64,000 nucleotides of DNA, from contig VXBP01004033.1 in assembly GCA_013400115.1 (NCBI GenBank), forward strand, positions 270,539-334,538, given 5' to 3'. This stretch comes from Rhinopomastus cyanomelas. Its lineage: Eukaryota > Chordata > Aves > Bucerotiformes > Rhinopomastidae. Position 1 is the first letter of the stretch, and each line of letters opens with the position of its first letter. A program made the translations under genes and the position numbers. The notes beneath the pieces are model-generated. The model did not search any database, was not told the DNA's origin, and was given only the letters and a program-made list of their open reading frames with translations. Below are positions 35,014 to 46,788 of this stretch, piece by piece.

Positions 35014-35503
35014 GAACTCACTTGCAGGATTGTCTCCAGTTCTGGAGGCCTCAACACAAGAAGGATGAGGACCTTTTGGAGTGTGTTGGAGGAGGCTATG
35101 GAAGTGCTCAGAGGGTTTAGCACCTCTGCTATGGGGACAGGCTGAGAGCGTCGGTGACTCTGGAAGAGAAGACTGTGATGGCCTGAAAGAGACCTGAAAG
35201 GAGGCTGGGGAAGAACTGGGCATAGGATGATAGGGCAAGGGGTCTTCATTTTAAGCTAGAAAAGGATAGATTTAGGCTGGACGTGGGGGAAAGGTTTTTT
35301 ATTCTGAGGGTGGTGGGTCATTGGAACAGGTTGCCTAGAGTAGAGAAGTGGTGGAGGCGCCATCCCTGGAGACACTCAAGGTCAAGCTTGAAGGGGCTCT
35401 GAGCAGTCTGTTCAAGTTAGGGATGTCCCTGCTTGTTGCAGGGGGTTTGGACTAGACGACCTTTGGAGGTCCTTTTCAACCAAACACATTCCGTAATGGT
35501 ACG
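35014..35503 (+). mobile_element. CR1 3' portion, group C, about 490 bp
   Basis: It starts at the diverged block for the 'CVQFW' segment (GTCTCCAGTTCTGGAGGCCT), continues through CTATGGGGACAGGCTGAGAG, TTTTAAGCTAGAAAAGGAT and TTGGAACAGGTTGCCTAGAG, and ends CCCTGCTTGTTGCAGGGGG with a CATTCCGTAATGG tail. Deletions and a duplicated AGTAGAGA break the frame. Confidence 0.94.
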
Positions 35504-36356
35504 ACTGTGGTGAGCAACGCATGAATGTCATCCTCACGTCTTCCCTATGTTTGACACCCGTGCAATGTTACTATAGAACAGTAAGTTGGGAAGGGACCTT
35601 GCATGTGTTAGGGAGCTGGTTTATGCTTTCACCAGCTTTATTTCAGTTTTTGTTTCTACTGTCTGCAAAAAGCACTGTAGCCACTTGCATAAGTTATGTG
35701 TCATGTTGGAGGGGTTTCTGCTGAGGCATCACTCTTGCCTCAGAACTAGATGTTTGTATCTCTTCCAGCATCTAGATGCAAATACTTCTTATTGGACCCC
35801 TTAGGACCCAGAGTGCACAAACACCCTCAAGCAGCCTCCTCTGGTACCTGTGCCCCTGCCCAAGGTCACCTCAACACATTTCCCTTTCTCTTAGAATTTA
35901 ACAGTGCAATTAAATTATTGTGTGACAACAGCCTTTCCTCAAAGAGCGATAAGAAGAGATAACAGAGCATCAAAAAAATTTCCATCCTTGATCATATCAC
36001 CCTGCACTGGGTAATTGTTGACATTGAGGTGTGTGAGCTCTGCTGTGAAGTTTTTGACTCATTTAAAAATGCAGCTTGAGTCCTAAGTTCTCTAGTCTGT
36101 TGCTGGCTTTGTTTTGGGACAGAGTTTTGGGGGGTTTCTTGTAGTAGCTCTTCCTCCAAAAAGGAAGACTAAAAAATTGGTTCTGAGGAGCAGATGAAGT
36201 AAGTTGCCATTTCAGTTGTGGTGCAGTACCAAGAACTAGTAGTGAGGGAGGCAGGAACCTAGACTGGCATTTGAGTGTGTGATTTGGGAAGTGTGGTGAA
36301 AACAGGGGTCTGTGCTGTGCTCCTGGGAGCTGGCTTTGCTTCAGCCCACTCTGAAC
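35504..36356. other. Unique non-coding stretch
   Basis: No gene recognised. AGTTGGGAAGGGACCTTGCA near 35583 recalls a CR1 3' end but nothing around it supports the call. Confidence 0.5.
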
Positions 36357-36488
36357 AGCACAATGGCTTGGGCTGGAAGTGACCTCAGAGGTCAGCTAGT
36401 CCCAACCCCCTGCCATGCGCAGAGACCAGGTTGCCCAGAGTCCCATCCAACCTTGACCACTGGCCTTGAACACTTCCAGGGAGGAGCC
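36357..36488 (-). mobile_element. CR1 3' end, group E
   Basis: CACAATGGCTTGGGCTGGAA, GTGACCTCAGAGGTCAGCTA and the reversed AGAGTCCCATCCAACCTTGA block identify the element. It is truncated at the SLEVFK region (CTTCCAGGGAGGAGCC). Confidence 0.88.
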
Positions 36489-38196
36489 TTAGTTAATACC
36501 TAGCTAATGCTGTTAGGAGAGATGGTTTTGAGAGTTTTATGGGGGTATCACCCAACATTTCCAGTGCAAATTCAGCAGTACCAACGTTCTGTGTTCAAGC
36601 ATGATAAAACCTGACAGATTCTGATCTTAACAGTCCAGATTTGTCATGCATGAAACCATACCCACATGTCTACGGCGACACCGCAGCCTTTCAGAAGACT
36701 ATCATCAGAAAAATCTTTGCTGTGCTGAAGTTATCATTGATGGAGATGAAATCAAGGTCAAGATACCACAATGTGTGGGAGGAAGCTGGGTGAGAATTAG
36801 CAACTTCATCTAAGGCTTCATATCTCAGCTTTCTTCCAAGTTGTCTCTTCCTCTGTCTCCTAGTGAATGTGAAAGAGCCATGAGAAATTGTATCATACGT
36901 GTAATTTACTCCATTATGTGAGGAGTCAGGATCTTTTTGAAGATAAGTTCAGAAAAGAGGTCATTTAAGAGTTCTTGACTTTTCCAAGTGGTTGACTTCA
37001 TTCCACACGCTCCGCAAGCGAGCGGTTGCGCCTGGTAGAGGCTCCTGGCAGGCTGTGTAAAGCATTGCTTTTGTGAAGGAAGGTTGGGGATGGTCAGGAC
37101 AAGATTGTTCTGGTATTTGTGATCTGCATTACAGATCCCACATGGTCCTTGGTCAGGTATGACAGACGTGGACTTGTCGTTTCCACTGTGCTCACGTGCG
37201 GAGCTCTGCCATTCAGAACGTTAGTCTGTGACCCAAACCCTAGAACAGAATTTGGGGCTGCTCTCTGCTTTGTTGTTGCCCACTCTGGCATGGAACGTGT
37301 CCTTAGGGAACATGCTGAGGGTAGGGTTTTATTGACTTGATAGTCACTTCCACTTCAGAAGTAGGGCGTTGCATTTCTTATTTTCACAAGGGCTGCTGCG
37401 GGTGTTCGGAGCTTCCGTTTAACCTGCTTTGGTTGTGATTTGGGCTTCCTGCATTTTCTTCCCTTGGCCTCTTCCAGACTTTGGCAGTAACCCATTTCCT
37501 TAAATACTTTTGGTACTTGCACTGTTGGCAGGAAGAGGTGCTGACTTCCCATGGAGGTGCCATACCTGGGGAATTCAGCCTTGTTCTGTCTGTTTTCATC
37601 ATAGCTTGTTTGCACGGAAAGGCAATTTTCATTCAATTTTTTCCAAAATTCAAAGATAAATCTACAATTTATTTTCATAGTTGGAATGAAGATGGCCCTA
37701 GATAGCTCTGCGGAAGCTCTCAAGCAGATCCAGTGGTGTCAGCTCACAGTCCTCTTAGCTGGTGGCTGCAGCAGAGAAAACTTGCTCTGAGAGGAAGAGC
37801 CAAAGACCAGCTCTAGCAGCTGACACGGATGCACTGGATGCACTGGGTTGACCAGTTAGATTCCACAGCATCGTTCGCCATTTGTAGTCTCAATCTGAGG
37901 TTCACCAACACTTTTTGAAGGTTATATTGGATGCCCTTGAGAAGAGGATGAATCAAAGCCTTTAGCAGCATTATCCCAGAGACAAGAGAGCGTGTTTCCT
38001 TGTGTTTGCTGTGTGTAGAGGGGAGCTCTCGGGACTCTGAGCAAAAAGGAGCTATTGAAGGAACTCAGCAGGAAGGAGGACCCACCAAATCAATCGTGTT
38101 TGTTTTCCTGCCTCACTGTGCGTCAAGTGAATTCACTGCTCACAGCTCCCTCTTCCAGAGGCTTGATGTGGCCAGATGCACCAAAGAACAGAACAG
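36489..38196. other. Unique non-coding stretch
   Basis: No gene recognised. Two minus frames (37355-37723 and 37384-37632) overlap in a lysine- and arginine-rich stretch with no known domain. Confidence 0.5.
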
Positions 38197-38267
38197 TCAT
38201 AGAATCATTCAGGCTGTAAAAGACCCTTGAGATCATCAAGTTCTGCCATTAACCCTACTCTGCCAAG
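38197..38267 (-). mobile_element. CR1 3' end, group D
   Basis: TCATAGAATCATTCAGGCTG, AAAAGACCCTTGAGATCATC and AAGTTCTGCCATTAACCC match a reversed group D 3' end of about 70 bases. Confidence 0.8.
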
Positions 38268-39797
38268 TTAGTGTGGAGGAAACTGCAGGCCAGGAGCGGG
38301 GTTGGTGGTGTGCCCAGAGCAAGGGTCAGGAGTGGACCTTGGTAAGAGTGCGTTCATGAGAGACTCAGGGACGCCAGCAAGACCTCGGCCAGAACCCCGA
38401 GAGAGCGTCGGTCGTGTGTGGCTGGGGAGAAGGGAAGAGAAGTCGGCATTAATTCAGATGTTTCCGAGCTGTTAGACAGGTACTTGCCTTCTTGTGAAGC
38501 CTTTTCAAAGGCTGATATTGCTGGGATGAGGGTTTTTTTTGGTTTGTTTATTGCATAACTCTAACAGAAAGGAATTCCTAAGGCATGAATGCTAAAGAGG
38601 AAAGGAAGAATAAGTGGTTCCGAGTTAAATTTTCATGTATTTATGCCTTATTATGGCCTGACAGTCAGAAATAATATTCTTTTCCTTTTATCCTGATTTT
38701 CTCTTTTGACTGTGTATTAAAAAACCACCAGCAGTAACAAAGTGTAAAAAATTGAATTAAATCCTAGTTAGAATGACTTCACCTTAAATAGTGGAATATC
38801 TTAGATCTCTTTCTCTTTCTTTTTTCTTCCTCCCTGTCTAGTCTACAGAGACTTGGCAGTCTCAGATACCCTTGGGTGTTCAAAGGTAGATCAGTCTGCG
38901 GCAGGGCTGCCTTTGATGTTTTCACCTACAAAAATGTCACATCACAACCTGCTCTGTTATTTCACATTGAAAGTGAAAGATTCACTAAAAGGTTAATTTC
39001 AAGTCTTGTTGAATTTTATACCATTAAAGTCAATGCCTTTTCAAGGATGCACCCAGAATAGCTGGAGAAGGATGAGAGCAGGGGCTGGGGCTGGGTTTCT
39101 GCCGCAGCCTGATCACTGCACGCGGGGGGCTCGGGGATGCATTACCCCTCCGTGAGGGAGGGTTTCACCCTCTGCTCCCCGTGGAGGAAGAAGAGCAGGG
39201 ATTCCTGTTGGTACCCTAAATAGTTCTGCATCTCCCAACAACACCCCTTTGTGCGTGACATCCTCATTCGGTCTGTGTTCAGCCTTGTTAAGTTAAAATC
39301 TGAAGGGAGAGAAACCACTTGCACACAGACCTTTTGTGAGAGATTGTGTTAGGATAAAGACAGTTCTGAGTGTCTGTTATGATTTATGAGGTTCAAGTTC
39401 CAGAGTGATGACAAACACCTGGATTACAATATTTCCTAAGCAGTTGTTCATGGTTCTTCCTCCCTCCTTGAATACCTGTGTTTTGAAAAAATGCTGAGGG
39501 TGTCTTTAAGGTGCTTTAATTTCTTTGTGGATGCAGCAGATTACAGCAGGGAAGGCTGAATGAACTGATTTCAAACATCATTTTGGGAAATAAATAGGAT
39601 AAGAGGGATTCTTCAAGCTGGAGAAAATTGCCTGTTTATCAGTCGTGCCACGAACCCTGCATTGGGAAGATTCTGAATGGACAAATGCTGAAGGGACGGG
39701 AGATCCAGGCTGTGTTTTAATGATGTGAGAAACAAAAACCCCACCAGAAAGCCCCAAGTGCCGAGTAAGGAGTGAATTTTTTTGTTTTCCCTTAGTA
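38268..39797. other. Unique non-coding stretch
   Basis: No gene or repeat family recognised in about 1.5 kb. Confidence 0.55.
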
Positions 39798-40320
39798 CAA
39801 TCATAGGATGCTTTGGGATGGAAGGAAAGCTTCACAACTACATATTCCAGCCCTCCTGCAGCGAGCTCGATCAGGTTGCTCAGAGCTCCGTCCAGCCTGA
39901 CCTGGAGCGTTTCCACGGATGGGGCATCTACCACCTCACCGGGCGGCCGGTGTCAGTGTTTCGCCACCCTCAGTGTAAAAAATGTCTTTGTCCTGTCCAG
40001 TCTGGGTCCACCCTTTCTTACTTTATCACCCATTGTCCTGTTACAACAGACCCTGGTAAAAAGCCTCTCCCCATCTTTCCTATAAATCCCCTTTGAGTAG
40101 TGAGAAGCCACAGGAAGTCTCCCTAGAGCCTTCTCCAGGCTGAACAACCCCAACTCTGTGGCTGTCTTCAAGGGTGTTCCAGCCCTCAGATAATTTTGTG
40201 GCCTCTTCTGGACCTGCTCCAAAGAGGTCCATGCCTCTCCTGCACTGAGAAATCTGGAGCTGGCAGCAGCACTCCAGGTAAGGAAGTCTCATCACAGTGG
40301 AGTGGCGGGGCAGAATAATC
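39798..40320 (-). mobile_element. CR1 3' portion, diverged, about 520 bp
   Basis: ACAATCATAGGATGCTTTGG opens a reversed 3' end. The minus frame then keeps DRTKTFFTLRVAKH, then the YSKGIYRKDGERLFTRVCCN stretch, ETATELGLFSLEKALG and EQVQKRPQNYL. The tail end is diverged and several indels break the frame. It is 5'-truncated near the block for PLYSAL. Confidence 0.92.
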
Positions 40321-41589
40321 TCCACAAAAAGTTCAGACTCACGTGGAAAAGAAGGTGACTTCTGCTGTAGCTCAGCATAACGTCTGCTTACTGAGTTCGA
40401 TGTCCACCCTCCACCTGGCCCCACCAAATCATGTTTCCAGCTGAGAAGCAAGGAGTCAGGTAACTCGCTCCCCGCACAGGCGGTGCAGCAGAGGCTGAGA
40501 TGACCTGCTTTGTCAAGCTGTGTTCTGAAGGATGTGCCACACTTCCTCCTGTTCCCAGCACAGGAGATGTCTCTGTCACCAGCCCATCCGGCTTTCTCTT
40601 GGCATCCCCTAATTGTGTGTGAACTGAAGGTGCAGCTGGAGAGCACTTCAGCTCTAATTGGTGTGTGAAGGCTGAGGGCAGAAAAAACAATTAGGAATCA
40701 CAGTCCTCTTCAAGAAAGGCTCTAATTGAGGCAGAACTGAAGTTCAGAATTGGATTGCTACCGAGCTGAAGTGCAAAAGGTGTATGGCAGAAAGCTGTGG
40801 CCAGCAGAGCAGCTCGGGCTCCTGTGTTCCACGTTCTGCAGTGAGTTGGGGATCCCCAAGTCCCTGGGAGGGGTTGGGGTTGTAGGAACCGGTGTGTTGC
40901 AAGCACACCTGGCATGGGGCTTCACTTCCCAAGCCCCCTGGCATTCTTAAGACATGTCTCTGGGTTTCTGTGGCTCAGTCAGCGTGTTACAGGGTGACTC
41001 CAGTTTTGGTTGCCCCTCTCTTAATCAGTCAGCCTGTGGGTAGCCATGGAACAAGGACTAAGTGCTCATTCTGCTGCCTGGTTTTGTCTTCACTTGCCAG
41101 CAAAGGGAGAGCTTGGACACACTAGACGTGTTCTTGAGTGCTACTTAGAGTCCACCTCATCAAGAGGTTGAAGTGCTTCAACAAAGGACTTGACAGTACT
41201 GTTCAAACTCTGACAGTTGCTGGACACACTGAAAACGAGGCCACTTAAAAAACCCTTTTCTTGCCTTTTCTAGTGTTTGGCTGTTTGGTTTGGTAAGAAC
41301 ATACTGCAGTGGTGTCTCGGCAGCTCAGTGCTGTGTGACTGGTTGGCTGAAGGGTCATGAGCTCTGCAAGTTGTGTTTCTTAACACTCACAGACCAGCTG
41401 ATCACTTCATCATGGCAGTGGCTGACTGTTCTCAGTGTCTTAACACTTCTTGCACCAGCATAAACTTAACCTTAGCTGTGCAAGCAGAAGGGCAGAGTGT
41501 GTGCTGAGCCTTGGTGTTAAAATAACTTGCTCTTACCTGAGAAGCAGTGATGAGCTGTTAGCAGGGAGAAGGTCCAGTCCTACAGGGTT
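40321..41589. other. Unique non-coding stretch
   Basis: No gene recognised. A 188-codon minus frame (40080-40646) begins in this unique DNA and runs into the CR1 antisense; it has no known domain. Confidence 0.5.
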
Positions 41590-41702
41590 AAGCTAGCAGA
41601 GGGTAGGTTTAGGCTGGACATGAGGAAGGAGTTGTTTAATCTGAGGGTGGTGGATCCCTGGAGCAGGTTGCCTAGAGAGGTGGAGGGGGAGACTTGATGG
41701 GT
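41590..41702 (+). mobile_element. CR1 ORF2 C-terminal fragment
   Basis: AAGCTAGCAGAGGGTAGGTT, TAGGCTGGACATGAGGAAGG and CCTGGAGCAGGTTGCCTAGA match the coding 3' part of a group C element. A deletion inside GGTGGAGGGGGAGACTTGAT removes the usual APSLE segment. It has no 3' UTR or tail. Confidence 0.88.
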
Positions 41703-41767
41703 CATCCTGTGTAGAAGGTGGCCTAGCTAGGAAGTGCAGTGCAGCTGGAATACTTTTCTTTCACTTG

Positions 41768-41835
41768 GCAGGGGGATTGGACTAGATGATCTTTCGGGGT
41801 CCCTTCCAATCCCTGATGATTCTGTGATTCCATGA
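41768..41835 (+). mobile_element. CR1 3' terminus, group B
   Basis: GCAGGGGGATTGGACTAGAT, GATCTTTCGGGGTCCCTTCC and ATTCTGTGATTCCATGA. It sits 65 bases after a group C fragment in the same orientation but belongs to another group, so it is an independent insertion. Confidence 0.9.
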
Positions 41836-44040
41836 ACTATGTTTTAATTCATCACCAGTTCTATTTCCTAAGAGTTTCATGACCCGAGTCCCCTTTCCTA
41901 GGAATTTTTGTGTGGGAAAGCGTGGCGTGGGCAGTGCTGGGGTTTCCGTGGTGCGTCACGTGCTGAGGAGCCACTGGAGCGATTTGTGATGCAGATGTGC
42001 AGCTCCAGAGTGTGTCATGCCTTGTGTGTTGGTTTTTTCACGTGCTTTCCCAACAGGGTTATTGCTCTATATTTTCTTTCAAGCTCATTTAGGGTAGTTT
42101 TGGACAAAAGGAGCTACTTAATGTGTTGGTATTTTCTTCACAAAGTGATGGGTTTAATGAGCAACGTCCTCGGACTTATTTTTATATGTTTATGCACAGT
42201 GGGAACCTTTTGTGTGAGAGACAGAGACTGCAGCGTGGAGCAGACTGAAGCAAGTCATACGTGGCTGGCGGGATAATACCTGCCCTCTGAAGGTGCCGGC
42301 GATACCTCCCTGATGATCTTCGCTTGATCCTGCCTTGCTTCTGTTTGTCTGATTGCTCTTTGCCCTGTGCAGCTCTCAGGGCATCCCGCACCTGCTCTGG
42401 TGACTTGGAAGCTCAAGGGCTGTTGCTGTGGCTGCAGAGGGGCTGCCATCCCCTTGTTTACCCTTGATGCTGCTTGCTGTCCAGCGACTGATGTCAAGGG
42501 CCGCCCATCAAGTCCAGAAGGGCTTTCAAGCGGCGATGTGTGCTGAGGTCTCTTTGCTTCCCTTCCCTTTCCTTCCTTCCTCCCGCTGCGGGCTGTGAAC
42601 AGTACATGACAAGCATCACTAGGTGGCACAGCCACCCTGGTGTACTGCCCAGGTTAAACCACGGCTGCAGCCGGCGAGGGCTCGACTGCCGTTTGACGCG
42701 ACTGCCGTCTAAAAGACGCGATGTCCTGGTCTTTCCCAGCCCGGTTCTAACACCTCATCACTGGGCTCGGTCACAAGGCAGATAAGCGGATGCACTCAGG
42801 CTTGGTGCAGGTGAGCTCCATCCTCAGAAACATGGCTGGTCTCTGTTAAGGCAAAAACCTGAAGGCTTTGCATACTTGAGAGGACAAACCCTGGAACGAT
42901 GTCTCCACATTTTCTCGATGGTTTAACCAGACGCATACCTTAATCTTCCTCCGAGTCGCCCAGTTCCTCCCAAAGTCTGTTTCAGCCTATTGGAATTTCT
43001 TCCAGGAAATCCAGTACATAATTCCAAGTTTAAATAAAGCCTTTCATAGCTGATGCTTGTTTTTTAAGCTCATGCTGAAGAGTTCTCACTAGAGAAGTGG
43101 ATAAAACTTGTGCTGAGTTGAGTGTCAGTTAGACATGTTGCTGATCTGAGACTTTTCTGGGTATTAACTTATGACACTAGCTGGGAGAACCCCATGTTCA
43201 AGGTACATGGTGGTTTCTGTATTCATTTATCATATCAAGGAGTAGGATGGACCGTATGAGAGATGCTGATGAATCCAAGTCAAGTTTACTTTGAGGTGAT
43301 TTGTTTTTACAGTTAGAATGTCTGTGGTCCTGAGCACTTCAGAAGTTCTTAGTGAGTGATGGGTGTCTGTTCTTAACCTCATGTGTCAGTTCACTTCTCT
43401 GAACCAACGTGAGTTTTCAGGTGCTCTGATTTGTGCTTTTAGCAGGAGTGGCAGGAGTTGTGTCTAGAATGCCTTACAGGTTGTGATTTACAGTCACAGG
43501 CTGTGATTTGAAGTAACCACAGATGCCTGCTTAGGTGTGAAGTGTTTGGGTTCGGTTCCTACTTCCTTGCTGCGATTAGGTGTCTTCAAGTCGAGTGACA
43601 CTTGTCTGTTTAAAAGATTGCTGCTGTTTGAAAATAAAGCACAGCTTAGCTTCCACTTGGCTTGCTAGGACAGCTGCAACGAGAGAGCAGGGTGCTGCTG
43701 CTATCGTGATCATTATCATCACTATTAATGCGGCTTGAAACCTCTTTTGGTCACCTGTCAAAAGCAAAATGAAAGTTGCTTTCAGGATCCCTCATCAAAA
43801 TATTCCTGGAAGATCAAAGTAGTCTGGTAAAAGAGACCTCAGAGCTGTGAATCTGAGGACTGGGGATGTCTTGGTTGTACTAGGGAGGGAAGATCTTTTT
43901 CCAAGAGCCCCCATGGTCAGAATATTGCATAAATAGCTCATTCATTTCCACTGTGAAGAAAAGACTTCTGACACAGTAGACAGCAGTGGTGATGTTAGAG
44001 AAGAGGTTTGGCTCCCTGGCTGTGATGCACTGAGGACTTT
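41836..44040. other. Unique non-coding stretch, 2.2 kb
   Basis: No gene or repeat family recognised. A small CpG-rich patch (42665-42722) contains a 16-base-period repeat of CGACTGCCGT at 42683 and 42699. Confidence 0.5.
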
Positions 44041-44136
44041 TAGAATCATAGAATCGTTAAGGCTGGAAGAGACCTCCAAGCTCATCAAGCCCAACTGTCA
44101 ACCCAAAGCCACCGTGACCACTAAACCCCGTTTCTG
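44041..44136 (-). mobile_element. CR1 3' end, group D
   Basis: TAGAATCATAGAATCGTTAA, GGCTGGAAGAGACCTCCAAG, CTCATCAAGCCCAACTGTCA and GACCACTAAACCCCGTTTC match a reversed group D 3' end, 96 bases long. Confidence 0.9.
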
Positions 44137-45907
44137 TGTTTTGCAGGCAGGAAAGGAGCTTTTCTGAAGTCACTGTGTGAAAAATAAAACATCTTTAGTG
44201 GGAAACAGCCCTTTTCTTTGCATGTCCCTTGTCTATGCTGTTTGGTTTGGTTTCATGGTGGGGGTTTTTGACCTGGCTTGTAGGAGAGATGTTTTTCTCT
44301 CTGTGATCAGTCCGTTTCACCCTTCCCTACTGCTTCTGGCCTGATCTTGGTTCTAGAAACATCATTCTGTGTGGGCTGGTGAGTATGTGCCTGTAGCTGT
44401 GTTGGTCTCTGCTCATCCTCACATGTTGCTTTGCTTTGTTTCCCCTTTTGATCAAAACCACAAACCAGTTTGGCCAGGAGCGTGTCATGGGCCAGTGGGG
44501 AAATGTGGATGGAGTCTCCAGGTTACTCTTTTTGCTTTCATGCCCATTAAAACTATTGAAAGGTTTTTAGTCCATCAGACACTTGCTCTGAAGGGTTCTT
44601 GAGAAGTTAAGACACAGACTCAGGAGAATATATCTCCTGGATCTTAAACAGCCCAAAGTTAAGCCCTCAACATTAACTCTGCTGGAAAAAGAAGCATTTG
44701 CTATAGAAATGCTTGTTCCATCTTGACAGTGAATGTGATGTGAAGAAGACAGGCAACAGCAAGCCCAGCCAGACATCCTCTTACTCCTTGGTGCAGCATG
44801 GAGGAGGTGAGGACAGCGATGAGGGCACGCTTTCTCCTTTTCCTCCTTGCGGTGGAGAGGTCAGGTTTAGGTACACCATCTGCTCCTGCTTTTTGCATTA
44901 GACATTTCTACGCACCACATAGCAAAACCCAGCTCTGAGGAGTTCTTGGAGTGAAACATTCGTATGGGTGGTGCCAGGAATTGTTCTCACTTGGGATGCA
45001 GAGTTGCTCACACAAGCGCCTTCATAAATTCAGCGTTGGTACCTGTGCTGTATTTGGCTGTGCTTGCTTTGACTTCTCCCTGAATTCCCTGAGGTTCGAG
45101 TTCAGCTAAATCTGATTCAGACGGGAGGGACACCAACTAGCTGTCACAGCAATCACCTCTCCGCGTCTCCTTCCATATTCCACTTCAGTAAAAGGTTTCC
45201 AACAGCTAAGTGCATGAGAACTTTTGAAGTCCTATAGCTCAGAGCTGTAAACTCTTTTTGCCTTTGGGTTTATGTGGCTATCACTACATTTTCTTGGCCT
45301 CCCAGAATCAATTATCTTGATGACCTTGTGCAGTCTCTATAAAAATCAGAGTAGAATTTGATCCAGTTACGACAGTTGATTGGGTGCTGCCATGGTTCAC
45401 ATCATAGCACACATGAGAAAGAGAAGCTGAAGCTGAACTGTTCCGAAGTATCGCTGTGAAAGCAAATGTGAGACCAACACTGTACACATTCCTCTTTTGC
45501 TGAAGGAAAGTACCTTGTCTGTCCCCTCATTGGCTCTCTGTCTTCCCAAGTGCTCCTGAGAAGTCCCTTCCACTTCTGGCCCTGCAGGACACCTGGAATT
45601 TGGGTTCTCAGATGTGTCATCACACACTTCTCTGAGCTGAAATACACCACGTGTTTGGAGGGAGGGCTGCAAACACGCAGCTGGAAACCTGTTCTGGAAA
45701 GCTGACTCCTCTGTGCTGACATCAGAGGAGGAGAAGGACTAGAAGGAAATACGGTGTAATTGCTGACACCAGGAAGCTGCTCTGGCTTTGCAACTGAAGC
45801 CGGTAATAATACGCAGTGTCTCCAAAAGGTCTCTGAATTTTTCATAAGTATGTTTCTTAAGCTTGGGCTTTGATAGTTGTTGGCCTTCTATTCCATGAGC
45901 TTTAGAG
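44137..45907. other. Non-coding stretch containing one candidate exon
   Basis: Apart from the candidate at 44730-44859, no gene or repeat was recognised. A 147-codon minus frame (45402-45845) has no known domain. Confidence 0.5.
44730..44859 (+). other. Candidate internal exon, unknown protein
   Basis: An acceptor-like CCATCTTGACAG precedes position 44730. The open frame reads ECDVKKTGNSKPSQTSSYSL, then VQHGGG, then EDSDEGTLSPFPPCGGE. Two donors fit: GGAG followed by GTGAGG (exon end 44806, near consensus) and GAGAG followed by GTCAGG (exon end 44859). The polar, serine-rich composition resembles a linker in a larger protein. I do not recognise the family, and the pyrimidine tract before the acceptor is weak. 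It could be a chance frame. Confidence 0.25.
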
Positions 45908-45987
45908 GAGCATCTGCTCTGGCAGGGGGTTGGACTGGATGGTCTTTCGAGGTCCCTTCCAACCACTAAAATTCTGTGATTCTGCGA
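45908..45987 (+). mobile_element. CR1 3' terminus, group B
   Basis: GGAGCATCTGCTCTGGCAGG, GGGTTGGACTGGATGGTCTT, TCGAGGTCCCTTCCAACCAC and an ATTCTGTGATTCTGCGA tail. It keeps only the 3' UTR. Confidence 0.92.
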
Positions 45988-46269
45988 TCAGTGGACACAT
46001 GATTTCCAAGATATCAAAGTTGATCAATGCTGATGGTGGAAAGTTCAACATGAAGACAGATGTATTCAGTGCCAGTGGTCCCACAACTGCAGTACTGTAT
46101 GTGTGAGGCACTTCCAGTGTGGGCTCCAGAACTGGACACAGTCCTCCAGATTTGTGAGGCGAGTCCCAGAGGGTGGAACGGGGAGCGTGTAAGGAGACGG
46201 GTTTGAAGACAGCATCACAGGCACATGCCAGGTAGCAAAGCCTGACGAGAGCAGGAGCCAGGACACCTG

Positions 46270-46651
46270 ACCTGGGAGGAGGAAGGACAGAGTAGTCAGA
46301 GAAGCAAGGGATCGGGTTAGGAAAGCCAAAGCTCAGAGAGAACTGGATCTAGAAAGAGGGGTAAAGGACAACCAGAAAGAGGGGTAAAGGTGTGTCAGTG
46401 GTAAGAGGAAGACTAGGGAAAATGTAGGCCTGCTCCAGAAGGAAATGGGAGAGCTGCTCCCTCTTGATGCAGAGAAGGCTGAGGTTCTTAATAACTGCTT
46501 CACCTCTGTCTTCATCAGCAAGGACTCTGGACACAGCCTTCGTGTTACAGAGGCTGAAGGCAGGGTCTGGGAAAGGGAAGATTCTCCCACTGTAGACAAA
46601 GAGCAAATCTGAGACCACCTAAAGGACCTGAAGGTGAACAAGTCCCTGGGG
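46270..46651 (+). mobile_element. CR1 ORF2 fragment upstream of the RT palm
   Basis: This covers the linker between endonuclease and reverse transcriptase. The frame keeps RVRKAKAQRELDLERGVKDN (about 46311-46370), then KTRENVGLLQKEMGELLPLD, LNNCFTSVFISKDSG, and finally DLKVNKSLG (about 46627-46653). A duplicated CAGAAAGAGGGGTAAAGG-type block near 46350-46392 and a stop in place of a codon at 46610 show decay. It is the only copy here from this part of ORF2. Both ends are truncated. Confidence 0.82.
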
Positions 46652-46673
46652 AAAGTTTATCCTAGACAAGGCA

Positions 46674-46701
46674 GATTCTTAGGTACAGGTCAAAGTGCTA
46701 G
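46674..46701. repeat. Left 28-bp direct repeat around a CR1 fragment
   Basis: GATTCTTAGGTACAGGTCAA followed by AGTGCTAG. It matches 46761-46788 at 27 of 28 bases (one G/A difference). Confidence 0.95.
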
Positions 46702-46760
46702 TGTTAGATGTTAGGATTACTGGGGTTTTTTGGATTTAGGTTGGACTGGATGATCTTTAA
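46702..46760 (+). mobile_element. 59-bp CR1 3' UTR piece, group A, truncated at both ends
   Basis: TGTTAGATGTTAGGATTACT, GGGGTTTTTTGGATTTAGG and TTGGACTGGATGATCTTTAA match the group A 3' UTR. The element's own 3' end and tail are missing. The piece lies exactly between two 28-bp direct repeats, which look like a target site duplication or a tandem duplication. Confidence 0.9.
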
Positions 46761-46788
46761 GATTCTTAGGTACAGATCAAAGTGCTAG
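46761..46788. repeat. Right 28-bp direct repeat around a CR1 fragment
   Basis: GATTCTTAGGTACAGATCAA followed by AGTGCTAG, the partner of 46674-46701. Confidence 0.95.

Noticed and set aside
37355..37723. Basic 122-codon minus frame as a possible retrocopy
   Set aside because: No family recognised, no poly-A tail and no target duplication seen.
40080..40646. 188-codon minus-strand open frame, the longest in the window
   Set aside because: Its downstream part is CR1 sequence out of the ORF2 frame and the rest has no domain, conserved motif or splice context.
45402..45845. 147-codon minus-strand frame
   Set aside because: Low-complexity serine/phenylalanine end, no domain, no splice support.
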